From an uncultured Clostridium sp. (lineage in GTDB: Bacteria; Bacillota; Clostridia; Clostridiales; Clostridiaceae): a stretch of DNA of 64,000 nt. The position numbers and the translations under genes were made by a program. Below, piece by piece: positions 8,585 through 17,164 of this stretch. Each line of letters opens with the position of its first letter. The first letter of the stretch is position 1. The stretch lies in assembly GCF_900769625.1 (NCBI RefSeq), contig NZ_CAAGHK010000087.1, positions 62,001-126,000 on the forward strand. The letters run 5' to 3'. Below the pieces are notes generated by a model that searched no databases, was not told the DNA's origin, and was given only the letters and a program-made list of their open reading frames with translations.

Positions 8585-11500
8585 CTATTCCTCATCTTTT
8601 GATAAATCTACTGATACTACCTTTGAAACTCCCTTTTCCTCCATAGTTACTCCATAAATAATATCACTCGCTTCCATAGTTCCCTTTCTATGTGTAATAA
8701 CTATGAACTGAGTTCTGTGAGAAAATCTTAAAAGGAATTCTGCATATCGGTATACATTAGCATCATCAAGTGCAGCTTCAATTTCATCCAGTATACAGAA
8801 TGGAGTCGGCTTCATCTTCAATATTGCAAACAGCAGTGCTATTGCAGATAGAACCTTCTCTCCACCAGACATAAGATTTATATTCTGAAGTTTTTTGCCT
8901 GGCGGCTCAACATTTATGTCTATGTTAGCACTAAGTTCATCACCTTCACCAAGAATAAGTTCTGCACTTCCTCCCTGGAATAAATCCTTGAAGGTCTCAT
9001 TGAAGTTATGATTTAAGATTTTGAAGTTTTCTTTAAATAATATCTTCATTTCATTGGTCATTTCATCAATAACCCTGATAAGTTCTTCTTTGGCTTTTTC
9101 TAAATCTTCAGCCTGAGTTGACATAAATTCAAACTTTTCAGTAAGTTCTTCATATTCTTCAATGGCTGCCAGATTGACAACGCCAAGTCTTGTTATTTTA
9201 GACTTTATTGATGAAATAGCACTCTTAAGGTCATCTTCATTATCTACCGGTTCACATATATCAAGTGCTTCAGCATAGGTAAGTTCAAGTTCTTCATTAA
9301 GTTTCTTATAAATATGTTCCTCGTCACTTTCTTTTTTAGCCTTGATTACCTCTCTCTTGTTTACTTCCATTTCTTCACGGCTTATTTCATCAAGTACACC
9401 ACTTATAACATTATCCTTCTCCTTGAATTCACCTTTTAGTTTTTCTTTTAAAATTTCATCATCTTTAAATTTAAGCTCTAAAGCATTGATTTTCTTATTA
9501 TTTTCTTCAATGTTCTTTTCTCTCTCTTTTATCGACGAATTCAGTTCTTTAATATTATCTTCATTTTCAGTATTTTCAAGCATCAGACTGTTCTTTTTAT
9601 TTTTTAATTCTTCAGTCTCTTTATCTATCCTTGAAAATTCATTCTTCTTTCCTTCAATACCTTCATCTAAAGCTGCTTTGTTTATTTTCATTTCTGTAAG
9701 CTTAGCTTCTTCTTCATTTATCTCGGAAGTTTTTACTTCAATAGATTTTTCAAGCTCTATGCTGACATTTTTCTTTGAAGTGCTTTCATTTTCAAGAACT
9801 TGAATTTCACTTTCCTTGACAGTTAATCTTTCGCTTATCTGCTCTTTCTCTTTTTGTATTTTTTCAAGTTGAGCTTTTGTATTCTCAAGATTAGCCTTAA
9901 GCTTATCCGTATCATTCTGAAGACCTTCCAATTCACTTTGTTTCCTTGTAAAATCAATTTTCTTTGAATGTATCAAATCTGTATTATTAAGAATTTCTTC
10001 ATCAATTTCCTTTAAGTCCATTGAAAGTTTTTTGACTTCTTTAACAATCTCAGCATATTCCTTTTTCTTTTCTTCTATCTTTCTGCCTATTTCTTCTATC
10101 TCTCTTTTTCTTCCTAAGAGATTTGTATTTTTACCCTTAATGCTTCCTCCAGTAAGAGCTCCCCCTGGATTTACAATTTCTCCATCAAGAGTTACTATCT
10201 TATATTTATACTGTCCAAGCTTAGCTATCTTTAATGCACAATCCATATTACTGCAGATTATAGTTCTGCCCAGTACATAATTAATTACGTTATCGTACAT
10301 TGAATCATATGATATTATGTCACTTCCTATGCCAATGTATCCTTCCAAAGATGTTATGGATTTATCTAAAACAAGCTTTCTGGCTTTAATTATATTCAAC
10401 GGAAGGAAGGTAGCTCTTCCTAAATGGTTTTTCTTCAAATAATTTATGAGATTTTTAGCAATCTGTTCATTACTTGTTATCACATTTGAAATTGCTGCTC
10501 CTATTGCTATTTCAACAGCTGTTTCATACTGTTTCTCAACAGTAAATACTTCTCCTAAAACCTTAGTATCAGAAGCTCCAGAAATATTGTCCATCTTTAT
10601 TGACTCCATCAGTGATTTAACAGATCTGTTGTATCCTTCATAATGCTTTTCAAGATTTTCAAGCATTGTCTTATTGGCATCCAGCTTAGTTAAAATCCTG
10701 TTTAATTCTTTTACTTCATTTTCTTTCTTGGTTATATTACCTTTTAATAAAGCAATTTTCCTTCTAGATTCTGATACCGTATTCTGGATGTTCCTTATTT
10801 CATCATTCCTGCCTTCAATCTCTCTGTGTAACCCTTTATATGTTGCCATATTAATGACAATATTGTTTTCGAGATATGATACAGAAGATTCAAAAGACTG
10901 TTTCTTTTCTTCCCTTATTTCTATTTCTCTCTTCAACATGCTGATTTCATTTTTAATATCAGAATTGTTTCTCAAGAAATCAAGTTCGCTTTCCTGGAGC
11001 TTTTTCAATTCAGCTTTCATTTTATTCAGTTCCTGATACTTGTTCTTATTGCCAAGTTCAAGTTCTTCAATATTTTCTGCTTTATTCCTCTGTTCTTCAA
11101 GTCTGCTTGTAAGTTCCTCTTCTAATAAAGTTTTATTTTTAAGAATTTCTTCAACCCTTTTAATTATATCCTCAGCTTCATAAGTGTTTCTCTTTACTTT
11201 TTCCTGATAGTTCTTTATTCTCTCATAATAAAGTTCAATAATTTTCGCATCTTCATTGATTACATCTTTTAAAGTATAGTACTGCTCCTTGTCTTCCAAT
11301 GTCTTCTTTTCAATATCTTCTATTCTGCTTTCAAGATTGTTTAATATTTCTTTATCCTTAGCAATACTGTTTTTCTTTTTATTGATTTCGTCAACTCTTC
11401 TGTTCAGTTCTTCATTAAATGATTTCAGCTCCTGGTCCATAATCTTTATAGTATGGACAATTAAAGATAATTCTTTTTTTCTAAGACTGCTTGATAATTC

Positions 11501-12148
11501 ATTAAATTCGATAGCTTTTTCTCTTTCAATTCTTAATGGTGCAATTCTTTCTTCATATGTTGATAATATATCATTTATTCTCACAAGGTTATCATCAGTA
11601 TTGCTGAGCTTCTTTTCCGCCTCTTCTTTTCTGTTTTTGAATTTCACGATACCAGCTGCTTCTTCTAAAAGCGCTCTTCTGTCTTCCGGCTTACCACTTA
11701 AAATTGCTTCAATTTTACCTTGTCCAATAAGAGAATATCCTTCTTTACCTATACCTGTATCAATAAATAAATTAGTAACATCTTTTAATCTGCATTTCGT
11801 GTTATTTATTAAGTATTCTGATTCACCCGATCTGAAAATCCTTCTTGATACAGTTACTTCATTATATTCTGTTGCAAGCTGTTCATCACTGTTGTCAAGT
11901 GTCAGAGACACTTGTGCAAGACCTACTGGCTTTCTGAACTGTGTCCCTGCAAATATAACATCTTCCATCTTTCCGCCTCTTAAAACCTTAATACTCTGTT
12001 CTCCAAGAACCCATCTTACCGCATCCGATATGTTACTTTTTCCACTTCCATTTGGTCCTACAACAGCAGTTACTCCTTTTTTAAATTTTAATTCCGTCTT
12101 ATCTGCAAAGGACTTAAATCCTCTTATTTCCAGAGATTTTAAAAACAA
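8585..12148 (-). CDS. smc: Chromosome partition protein SMC
   Basis: SMC forms a ring with ScpA/ScpB that compacts and segregates the chromosome. The N-terminal head has Walker A GPNGSGKSN near residue 31. A long coiled coil (about 170-500) leads to the hinge (about 510-660, with VSEFGxxx-like GEIVNPGGALTGG), then a second coiled coil. The C-terminal head has the signature LMSGGEKVLSAIALLFA and Walker B FCILDEIEAALDD. Length is about 1187 residues. The longest frame starts with GTG at 12157, but this overlaps the GAGGAG Shine-Dalgarno. The TTG at 12148 is eight bases downstream and gives MFLKSLEIRGFKSFADK, the family start. Confidence 0.97.
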   Translation of the reverse strand: MFLKSLEIRGFKSFADKTELKFKKGVTAVVGPNGSGKSNISDAVRWVLGEQSIKVLRGGKMEDVIFAGTQFRKPVGLAQVSLTLDNSDEQLATEYNEVTVSRRIFRSGESEYLINNTKCRLKDVTNLFIDTGIGKEGYSLIGQGKIEAILSGKPEDRRALLEEAAGIVKFKNRKEEAEKKLSNTDDNLVRINDILSTYEERIAPLRIEREKAIEFNELSSSLRKKELSLIVHTIKIMDQELKSFNEELNRRVDEINKKKNSIAKDKEILNNLESRIEDIEKKTLEDKEQYYTLKDVINEDAKIIELYYERIKNYQEKVKRNTYEAEDIIKRVEEILKNKTLLEEELTSRLEEQRNKAENIEELELGNKNKYQELNKMKAELKKLQESELDFLRNNSDIKNEISMLKREIEIREEKKQSFESSVSYLENNIVINMATYKGLHREIEGRNDEIRNIQNTVSESRRKIALLKGNITKKENEVKELNRILTKLDANKTMLENLEKHYEGYNRSVKSLMESIKMDNISGASDTKVLGEVFTVEKQYETAVEIAIGAAISNVITSNEQIAKNLINYLKKNHLGRATFLPLNIIKARKLVLDKSITSLEGYIGIGSDIISYDSMYDNVINYVLGRTIICSNMDCALKIAKLGQYKYKIVTLDGEIVNPGGALTGGSIKGKNTNLLGRKREIEEIGRKIEEKKKEYAEIVKEVKKLSMDLKEIDEEILNNTDLIHSKKIDFTRKQSELEGLQNDTDKLKANLENTKAQLEKIQKEKEQISERLTVKESEIQVLENESTSKKNVSIELEKSIEVKTSEINEEEAKLTEMKINKAALDEGIEGKKNEFSRIDKETEELKNKKNSLMLENTENEDNIKELNSSIKEREKNIEENNKKINALELKFKDDEILKEKLKGEFKEKDNVISGVLDEISREEMEVNKREVIKAKKESDEEHIYKKLNEELELTYAEALDICEPVDNEDDLKSAISSIKSKITRLGVVNLAAIEEYEELTEKFEFMSTQAEDLEKAKEELIRVIDEMTNEMKILFKENFKILNHNFNETFKDLFQGGSAELILGEGDELSANIDINVEPPGKKLQNINLMSGGEKVLSAIALLFAILKMKPTPFCILDEIEAALDDANVYRYAEFLLRFSHRTQFIVITHRKGTMEASDIIYGVTMEEKGVSKVVSVDLSKDEE

Positions 12149-12164
12149 TCTTTCCACTCCTCAT

Positions 12165-12260
12165 TTAAAAAAATATAGTAGGTAAAAGTCCCACAATAAA
12201 TATTAATATAATAAATATAGCAAGAGCGATTTTCATCTTCTCTCTAGTCTTTCTCTTCAT
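12165..12260 (-). CDS. DUF4044 small membrane protein (31 residues)
   Basis: Reading the minus strand from ATG 12260 gives a 31-residue product that starts MKRKTREKMKIALAIF and ends VGLLPTIFF. It has a basic N terminus and one hydrophobic helix, matching the DUF4044 microproteins I recall beside clostridial smc genes. A GGAAGTG Shine-Dalgarno lies about seven bases upstream. The stop is 16 bases before the smc start, so it is probably translated with smc. Function unknown; a single-span membrane protein is inferred. Confidence 0.8.
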   Translation of the reverse strand: MKRKTREKMKIALAIFIILIFIVGLLPTIFF

Positions 12261-12320
12261 TTCAAACACTTCCAATCATAATTAGTTTATAGCAAAGATT
12301 CATAAATATCAATTAATAAA

Positions 12321-12345
12321 TTAAAAGCGAGAGTTACCCCTCGCT
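12321..12345 (-). terminator. Short hairpin at the end of the radical SAM gene
   Basis: AGCGAG and CTCGCT arms overlap the stop codon of the radical SAM gene; the minus strand continues TTTTAATTT. A weak-to-moderate intrinsic terminator. Confidence 0.6.
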
Positions 12346-13441
12346 AATATATTATATCCACTTTTTCATTTTCTAGATAGAGTATAATTCTGCCTCTTTC
12401 AACATCAGTATTCTGTACTACCTTTATGTTCTTATTATTTTCCTTCAGCTTATTGAAATACATTTTCTTATTAGCATAAAGTTTGCTTATTTCTTTAGGA
12501 TTAATATGAATTTCACCCTTATCAGCATCAGTCATATTTTCCAGTATAAGCTCCATCATCAGTCTGCTTTCAACAAGTTCCCTGAATGCAGGATGGAAAG
12601 GTCCGGCAACAACATCATGCTTATCATTGATCGTTTCTGTTGGCTGAAGCCCTATTCTTATGACATTGACAGAATTATCTCTATACATCTTATACATCCT
12701 ACTGCTTATTTCAACTGCTTCTTCCAATGTATAAGGTACATAATCACCTCTGTTATACAATATTTCCATGGCAGTTCCCTTAATTGTCAGTGCAGGATAT
12801 ATTCTGCATATATCCGGATGAATTGAAATTGATTTCTTTGTTGTTTCAATATCAGTTTCAAAAGTGTCGCCTGGAAGTCCCGGCATTATCTGATGTCCTA
12901 ATACAAAACCATATTCCTTTATCAACCTCGATGCTTCATAAACAGATTTTACATCATGACCACGTCCAGCCTTTAAAAGTACGTCCTCATCCAACGACTG
13001 TACTCCAAGTTCAATTATATCCGCCTTATAGTCTTTTAAATAAGATAGTATATAATCATTTATATAATCAGGTCTTGTAGACATTCTTATCTTATCTATA
13101 ATCCCCTTATCCTTAAACTCTCTTGCTACTTCAAGAAGTTCTCTCTGCTTGCTTTCCTTTATTCCGGTAAAGGTACCTCCGAAGAATGATATTTCAAGCG
13201 TAGCATTTTTATGATCAATCGTTTCAAGATATTCATTTACAGTTTTTCTTACGCTTTCAGCAGTAACTTCTTCATTTTCATCATTGCTGCACTTGTTTAT
13301 TTCTGCTTTTCGTCCATCTTCAACTATTCTTAACGAATCCTTTTTAACACCTGTAATCTTATCCTGATTACAGAATACACAGTCATGGGGACATCCCTCA
13401 TGTGGTACAAATATCGGTATTATATAATAATTTTTACTCAT
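12344..13441 (-). CDS. Elp3-like radical SAM protein
   Basis: A 365-residue radical SAM enzyme. The cluster ligands are C-x3-C-x2-C in HEGCPHDCVFCNQDKI near residue 20. The barrel follows with LEISFFGGTFTGI, RMSTRPDYI and IELGVQSLDEDVLLKAGRGH, the pattern of the Elp3 radical SAM core. There is no C-terminal acetyltransferase domain of full-length Elp3, so the tRNA-modifying reaction of eukaryotic Elp3 cannot be assumed. It starts 8 bases inside the 3' end of rnc (ATG 13441), implying coupling. The substrate is unknown. Confidence 0.82.
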   Translation of the reverse strand: MSKNYYIIPIFVPHEGCPHDCVFCNQDKITGVKKDSLRIVEDGRKAEINKCSNDENEEVTAESVRKTVNEYLETIDHKNATLEISFFGGTFTGIKESKQRELLEVAREFKDKGIIDKIRMSTRPDYINDYILSYLKDYKADIIELGVQSLDEDVLLKAGRGHDVKSVYEASRLIKEYGFVLGHQIMPGLPGDTFETDIETTKKSISIHPDICRIYPALTIKGTAMEILYNRGDYVPYTLEEAVEISSRMYKMYRDNSVNVIRIGLQPTETINDKHDVVAGPFHPAFRELVESRLMMELILENMTDADKGEIHINPKEISKLYANKKMYFNKLKENNKNIKVVQNTDVERGRIILYLENEKVDIIY

Positions 13442-14132
13442 TATTCTTATCCAGTTTCATCAAGGCCTGCTTTGCTGCATTTTGTTCTGCTTCTTTTTTA
13501 CTGTATCCGCATCCTTCACCCATAACATTGCTGTCGATAACAACATTAGTGTAAAATTTACGTCTATGTGGCGGACCTTCGTGTTTTGTTAATTCATAAT
13601 GAATTGAAACTTCTCCATCCTTCTGTAAAAATTCCTGAAGCTTTGTTTTGAAATCTAGTACAATTTCATTATTTATAGCTTTCTTTATTATTTCTTCAAA
13701 ATGAAGAAGAATAAAATCTCTCACAAATCCTATGCCTTTATCTAAATAAACAGCAGCTATAACAGCTTCAACAGCATCAGCCTGTATAGAAATCCTTTCT
13801 CTTCCTCCTGTTAATTCTTCACCTTTACTCATTCTTATATATTCTCCAAGATGAAGTTTTTTAGCAATTTCGTAAAGAGAATTTTCACACACTATTAAAC
13901 TACGTGTTTTTGTCAATTCTCCTTCTGATTTATTTTTAAAATTATTAAACAAATGCTCAGTAATACAAAGCTGCAATACTGCATCTCCTAAAAATTCAAG
14001 TCTTTCATTATAATCCGCATCTTTAAACTGATTTGCAAATGAACTATGTGTAAGCGCAGTTTTTAATAATGTTGGATTATTAAAATAAACTCCAAGGTTT
14101 TCCTCAATTTCTTTAAGTGTATATTTATTCAT
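13434..14132 (-). CDS. rnc: Ribonuclease III
   Basis: RNase III cleaves double-stranded RNA and processes the 30S rRNA precursor and 6S/SRP-type RNAs. The catalytic signature ERLEFLGDAVL is near residue 43 and the second catalytic patch ADAVEAVIAAVYLDKG near 115. A C-terminal dsRNA-binding domain ends GYSKKEAEQNAAKQALMKL. The frame is open to 14162, but ATG 14132 has an AAGGAG Shine-Dalgarno and gives MNKYTLKEIEENLGVYF (232 residues). It precedes the Elp3-like gene, the DUF4044 gene and smc, the normal Firmicute order. Confidence 0.97.
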   Translation of the reverse strand: MNKYTLKEIEENLGVYFNNPTLLKTALTHSSFANQFKDADYNERLEFLGDAVLQLCITEHLFNNFKNKSEGELTKTRSLIVCENSLYEIAKKLHLGEYIRMSKGEELTGGRERISIQADAVEAVIAAVYLDKGIGFVRDFILLHFEEIIKKAINNEIVLDFKTKLQEFLQKDGEVSIHYELTKHEGPPHRRKFYTNVVIDSNVMGEGCGYSKKEAEQNAAKQALMKLDKNNE

Positions 14133-14209
14133 TTTTCCACTCCTTAGAAGTTTATTCTTCAACTTGCTAATATAACAAATTCAAGAATAAACTAAGTAAT
14201 AAAGATAAA

Positions 14210-14230
14210 ATCCCGCAGAAAACGCGGGAT
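14210..14230 (-). terminator. acpP intrinsic terminator
   Basis: On the minus strand ATCCCGC, a short loop, then GCGGGAT followed by TTTATC, directly after the acpP stop. Confidence 0.85.
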
Positions 14231-14234
14231 CATG

Positions 14235-14465
14235 CTATTCTTCGTGATGAGCTCTAACGTAATTAACAACATCTCCAACTGTTTTGAAGCCTTCAACATC
14301 TTCATCTGGAATTTCCATGTCTAGTTCATCTTCTAAAGCCATTATAAGCTCAACAATATCTAATGAATCAGCGTTTAAATCATCAATGAAAGATGCATCC
14401 ATTGTTACGCTTCCTTCGTCGATACTTAATTTATCAGCAATTATTGCTTGGATTCTTTCAAACAT
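14235..14465 (-). CDS. acpP: Acyl carrier protein
   Basis: A 76-residue ACP carrying growing acyl chains on 4'-phosphopantetheine. The attachment Ser-34 lies in [19 protein letters not shown] start at ATG 14465; the in-frame GTG at 14474 is part of the GGAGGTG Shine-Dalgarno. It follows plsX, which makes acyl-phosphate from acyl-ACP, and has its own promoter (14495-14523) and terminator, as expected for a highly expressed gene. Confidence 0.97.
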   Translation of the reverse strand: MFERIQAIIADKLSIDEGSVTMDASFIDDLNADSLDIVELIMALEDELDMEIPDEDVEGFKTVGDVVNYVRAHHEE

Positions 14466-14494
14466 TTGTTTCACCTCCCAAGTTCTACATTTAG

Positions 14495-14523
14495 ATAATA
14501 TTATATAATAATTAAATCGTCAA
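14495..14523 (-). promoter_or_regulatory. Predicted sigma-A promoter of acpP
   Basis: TTGACG, 17-base spacer, TATTAT on the minus strand between plsX and acpP. Confidence 0.6.
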
Positions 14524-14548
14524 TATTTGTTTTGCAATATTTTATATA

Positions 14549-15550
14549 TTAATTTTGTTTTGAAAATTCTACTTTCATATTTTCAAGAACTTTATTATCA
14601 TAAAAAATTTTAGTCTGTCTTATTGCATTCTTAAATGCTTTTCCATCAGAACTTCCATGAGCCTTTATACATATTCCATCAACACCCAAAAATGGTGCTC
14701 CACCATATTCCTTATAGTCAACCTTTTTCATAAGACTCTTTAATACTGGTTTTAAAAGCACTACTCCAAGTTTTGATATGATAGATGACTGCATCACTTC
14801 ATCTTTCACCATTCCAAGAATTGTAGAAGCTGCTCCTTCATACATCTTTAATGCCGTATTACCTACAAATCCGTCACTTACAAGAATATTAGTATCTCCT
14901 CTTGGAATGTCTCTTGGTTCAACATTGCCCTTAAAGTTAAGATCTTCTTCAACCTTTAACAACTGATACGCTGCTTTTGCAAGTTCATTTCCCTTTTCTT
15001 CTTCTTCACCAATATTTATAAGACCGACACTTGGATTTTTAACATTAAAAACATGCTCGTAGTATATCTTACCCATTTTAGCAAACTGAACAAGGAAAGA
15101 CGGCTTACAGTCAACATTTGCTCCAACGTCAACAATCATAAACTGACCTTTTCTACCTGGCATTATCGGTGCTAAAGCTGGTCTTTCAACACCTTTAATT
15201 CTACCGACTATCAGTGTACATCCAGCAAGAAATGCACCTGTGCTTCCTGCCGATATTATGGCATCACAAGTATTATCCTTTACAAGATTCAATGCTTTTA
15301 CTATACTTGAATCCTTTTTCCTTCTGACAGCCATTACCGGATGTTCATTTGTTGAAATAACTTCTTTCGCATGAATTACTCTTACTTTATCTTTAGGATA
15401 ATCATACTTAGCTAATTCAGCATTTATCTTATCCTCTGGTCCCGTGATATAGAATTCTATATCATTATATTCTTTAATCGCCGCAACAACACCTTCAATC
15501 ACAGCCACTGGTGCATTATCTCCACCCATTCCATCTATAGCTATTTTCAT
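14549..15550 (-). CDS. plsX: Phosphate acyltransferase PlsX
   Basis: PlsX converts acyl-ACP to acyl-phosphate, the substrate for PlsY in phospholipid synthesis. Recognisable blocks are [14 protein letters not shown] at the start, [50 protein letters not shown] and [21 protein letters not shown] choose ATG 15550 with a GAGGTG Shine-Dalgarno; the frame extends to 15589 without support. Length (333 residues) is standard. FapR, often upstream in Bacillus, is not present here. Confidence 0.97.
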   Translation of the reverse strand: MKIAIDGMGGDNAPVAVIEGVVAAIKEYNDIEFYITGPEDKINAELAKYDYPKDKVRVIHAKEVISTNEHPVMAVRRKKDSSIVKALNLVKDNTCDAIISAGSTGAFLAGCTLIVGRIKGVERPALAPIMPGRKGQFMIVDVGANVDCKPSFLVQFAKMGKIYYEHVFNVKNPSVGLINIGEEEEKGNELAKAAYQLLKVEEDLNFKGNVEPRDIPRGDTNILVSDGFVGNTALKMYEGAASTILGMVKDEVMQSSIISKLGVVLLKPVLKSLMKKVDYKEYGGAPFLGVDGICIKAHGSSDGKAFKNAIRQTKIFYDNKVLENMKVEFSKQN

Positions 15551-15811
15551 ATTTATTATCACCTCTGATACATATTTACCTTTTTCCAAACTATAATATA
15601 TGTTCCAATTAACACCACCAATTCACATGAATAATAAAAATTCATTGTGAGAACTTATATAACATATTAATTATAACGTATTATAACCTATAATACACCT
15701 ACTATTTCAATATAAACAATATATTTGCTTTATTATTTAACAATATTCATATTTATTAAATCCAAATAAATCTGTCGTTATTATAAAATTAACATATTAA
15801 TTTTATATATC

Positions 15812-16133
15812 TTATATAAGTTCATCATTTAAAACACCACGTGCAATTTCTCTTATCGACCCTGTCATCCTAACATTAAACTGACAGTCAACTTCAATCA
15901 TAAGTTCTCCGCCAAGAAGTTTTACTGTCACCTTATCATCAACAAGATTCTTTTTTCTGAGGACGCTGACAACTGCACATGATGATGTTCCAGAAGCAAG
16001 CGTAAAACCTGCTCCTCTTTCCCAGATTAAAGCTTCTACACAGTCTCTTGATATTATTCTTACAAATTGTACATTAGTCTTTTTAGACGATGTACTCATT
16101 TCCTAGTCCATGACTCTTTACAAATTCATTCAT
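15812..16133 (-). pseudogene. dapF-like diaminopimelate epimerase remnant with internal deletion
   Basis: On the minus strand from ATG 16133 the reading starts MNEFVKSHGLGNEYIV, a clear DapF N terminus, then hits a stop. A shifted frame then gives the DapF C terminus: TNVQFVRIISRD, ERGAGFTLASGTSSCA and FNVRMTGSIREIARG. Intact DapF is about 270-280 residues; here about 180 central residues are missing and the two ends are out of frame. The usual Cys-Gly-Thr-Gly catalytic motif reads Ser-Gly-Thr-Ser. So this is a deleted epimerase-like gene, probably non-functional. The 95-residue downstream frame (ATG 16099) could still be translated as an orphan peptide, but I think that unlikely to be functional. 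Confidence 0.82.
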
Positions 16134-16250
16134 TTTAAAACAGCTCCCAATTTTAAAATTAACTTTATACGATTGCTAAAGGATTATTAAATACATATCT
16201 TAATACATTGTATCATAAAATATAAATTGTAAATAAAAATATAAAATAAA

Positions 16251-16290
16251 ATCCGATACGAATCAATTTCACAATTGATTTGTATCGGAT
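16251..16290 (-). terminator. Second terminator after rpmF (18-bp stem)
   Basis: An 18-bp near-perfect inverted repeat (ATCCGATACGAATCAATT with its complement, one G-T pair) around TCAC. The minus strand continues into a T-rich stretch. With the hairpin at 16298-16323 it makes a tandem terminator. Confidence 0.8.
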
Positions 16291-16297
16291 ATAAAAG

Positions 16298-16323
16298 AAA
16301 AGAAAGTCATATGACTTTCTTTT
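16298..16323 (-). terminator. First terminator after rpmF
   Basis: A perfect 26-base palindrome (AAAAGAAAGTCAT and complement), immediately after the rpmF stop and followed on the minus strand by further T residues. Confidence 0.82.
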
Positions 16324-16330
16324 AAGTTTC

Positions 16331-16513
16331 CTAGTTTTCAGAAGCTACTACTTCCTTACCTTTGTAAAAACCACAGTTCTTACATACTCTGTGAGCAAGT
16401 TTCATTTCATGGCATTGTGGACATTCTACGATACCTGGTAAACTAGCTTTAAAAGTTTGAGCTCTTCTCTTCTTAGTTCTAGCACTACATTGCTTTCTAG
16501 CTGGACAACCCAT
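16331..16513 (-). CDS. rpmF: 50S ribosomal protein L32
   Basis: A 60-residue zinc-ribbon protein. The Cys pattern CPQCHEMKLAHRVCKNC gives two C-x2-C pairs. It begins with MGCPARKQCSARTKKRRAQ, close to the canonical L32 start although Met-Gly-Cys-Pro differs from the usual Met-Ala-Val/Cys-Pro. It follows yceD by three bases, the universal yceD-rpmF pair. AAGGAGGTG Shine-Dalgarno. Confidence 0.96.
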   Translation of the reverse strand: MGCPARKQCSARTKKRRAQTFKASLPGIVECPQCHEMKLAHRVCKNCGFYKGKEVVASEN

Positions 16514-16516
16514 TCA

Positions 16517-17023
16517 TTACACCTCCTTATTATCAAACAAACCTCTTAAGACTTCGAAACGTATATCTACATCTTCTTTATTGCAGTTACATGTTGTAAC
16601 ATTTAAGTTACATCCACATTCCTGACATAGTCCCCTGCAGTCGTCTTTACATACTCTCTTAATTGGTAAAGTTGAAATTACACTTGTTTCAACCAATTCA
16701 GTGATGTCTAAAACATCATCAATTACAACAATAGCTTCATCATCTTCACTTTCACTATTTGTCGTAAACCTTTCTTCTATATCAATATCTATTGGATAGA
16801 TAAAGGTATCTAAGCATCTTGAACATACCATTTCTAAGTCAGTTTTAATATTAGCATTAACTACTAATATATCCCTATCTGAAGTCATAACTCCATTAAC
16901 TTTGCAAGGAGTTACAGGCTTAATATTATCGCCTTCAAATTGAAATGATTCAAAATTGAATACTTCATCAATTTTTTTACTTCTATCTTTTCCTGAAACA
17001 ATATCTGAAATTTGTATCTTCAT
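16517..17023 (-). CDS. yceD: YceD family (DUF177) protein
   Basis: A 168-residue member of the YceD/DUF177 family, associated with 23S rRNA accumulation in bacteria and plants. Four conserved Cys are visible: CSRCLDTF in the middle and CRGLCQECGCNLN near the C terminus, which probably bind zinc. It is translationally close to rpmF and has a good promoter at 17118-17146. Exact molecular role is not established. Confidence 0.92.
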   Translation of the reverse strand: MKIQISDIVSGKDRSKKIDEVFNFESFQFEGDNIKPVTPCKVNGVMTSDRDILVVNANIKTDLEMVCSRCLDTFIYPIDIDIEERFTTNSESEDDEAIVVIDDVLDITELVETSVISTLPIKRVCKDDCRGLCQECGCNLNVTTCNCNKEDVDIRFEVLRGLFDNKEV

Positions 17024-17117
17024 ACTTACAGAGTATATTGCATAATCGACGTAATGTCAATAATCCAATAATCTCCTTATCACTCCTTAGCAATTAATTT
17101 ATAAATCAAACATACTT

Positions 17118-17146
17118 ATTATATAAAGGAGTAGTCTAAAAGTCAA
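17118..17146 (-). promoter_or_regulatory. Predicted sigma-A promoter of yceD-rpmF
   Basis: TTGACT, spacer of 17 bases and consensus TATAAT on the minus strand between ackA and yceD. Confidence 0.78.
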
Positions 17147-17164
17147 GATATTTATCGTAATTTG

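Noticed and set aside
11289..12185. 298-codon plus-strand reading frame opposite smc, and similar long antisense frames opposite smc, prkC and others
   Set aside because: They are low-complexity Ser/Phe/Leu-rich translations opposite a clear coding strand, without ribosome binding sites or recognisable families.
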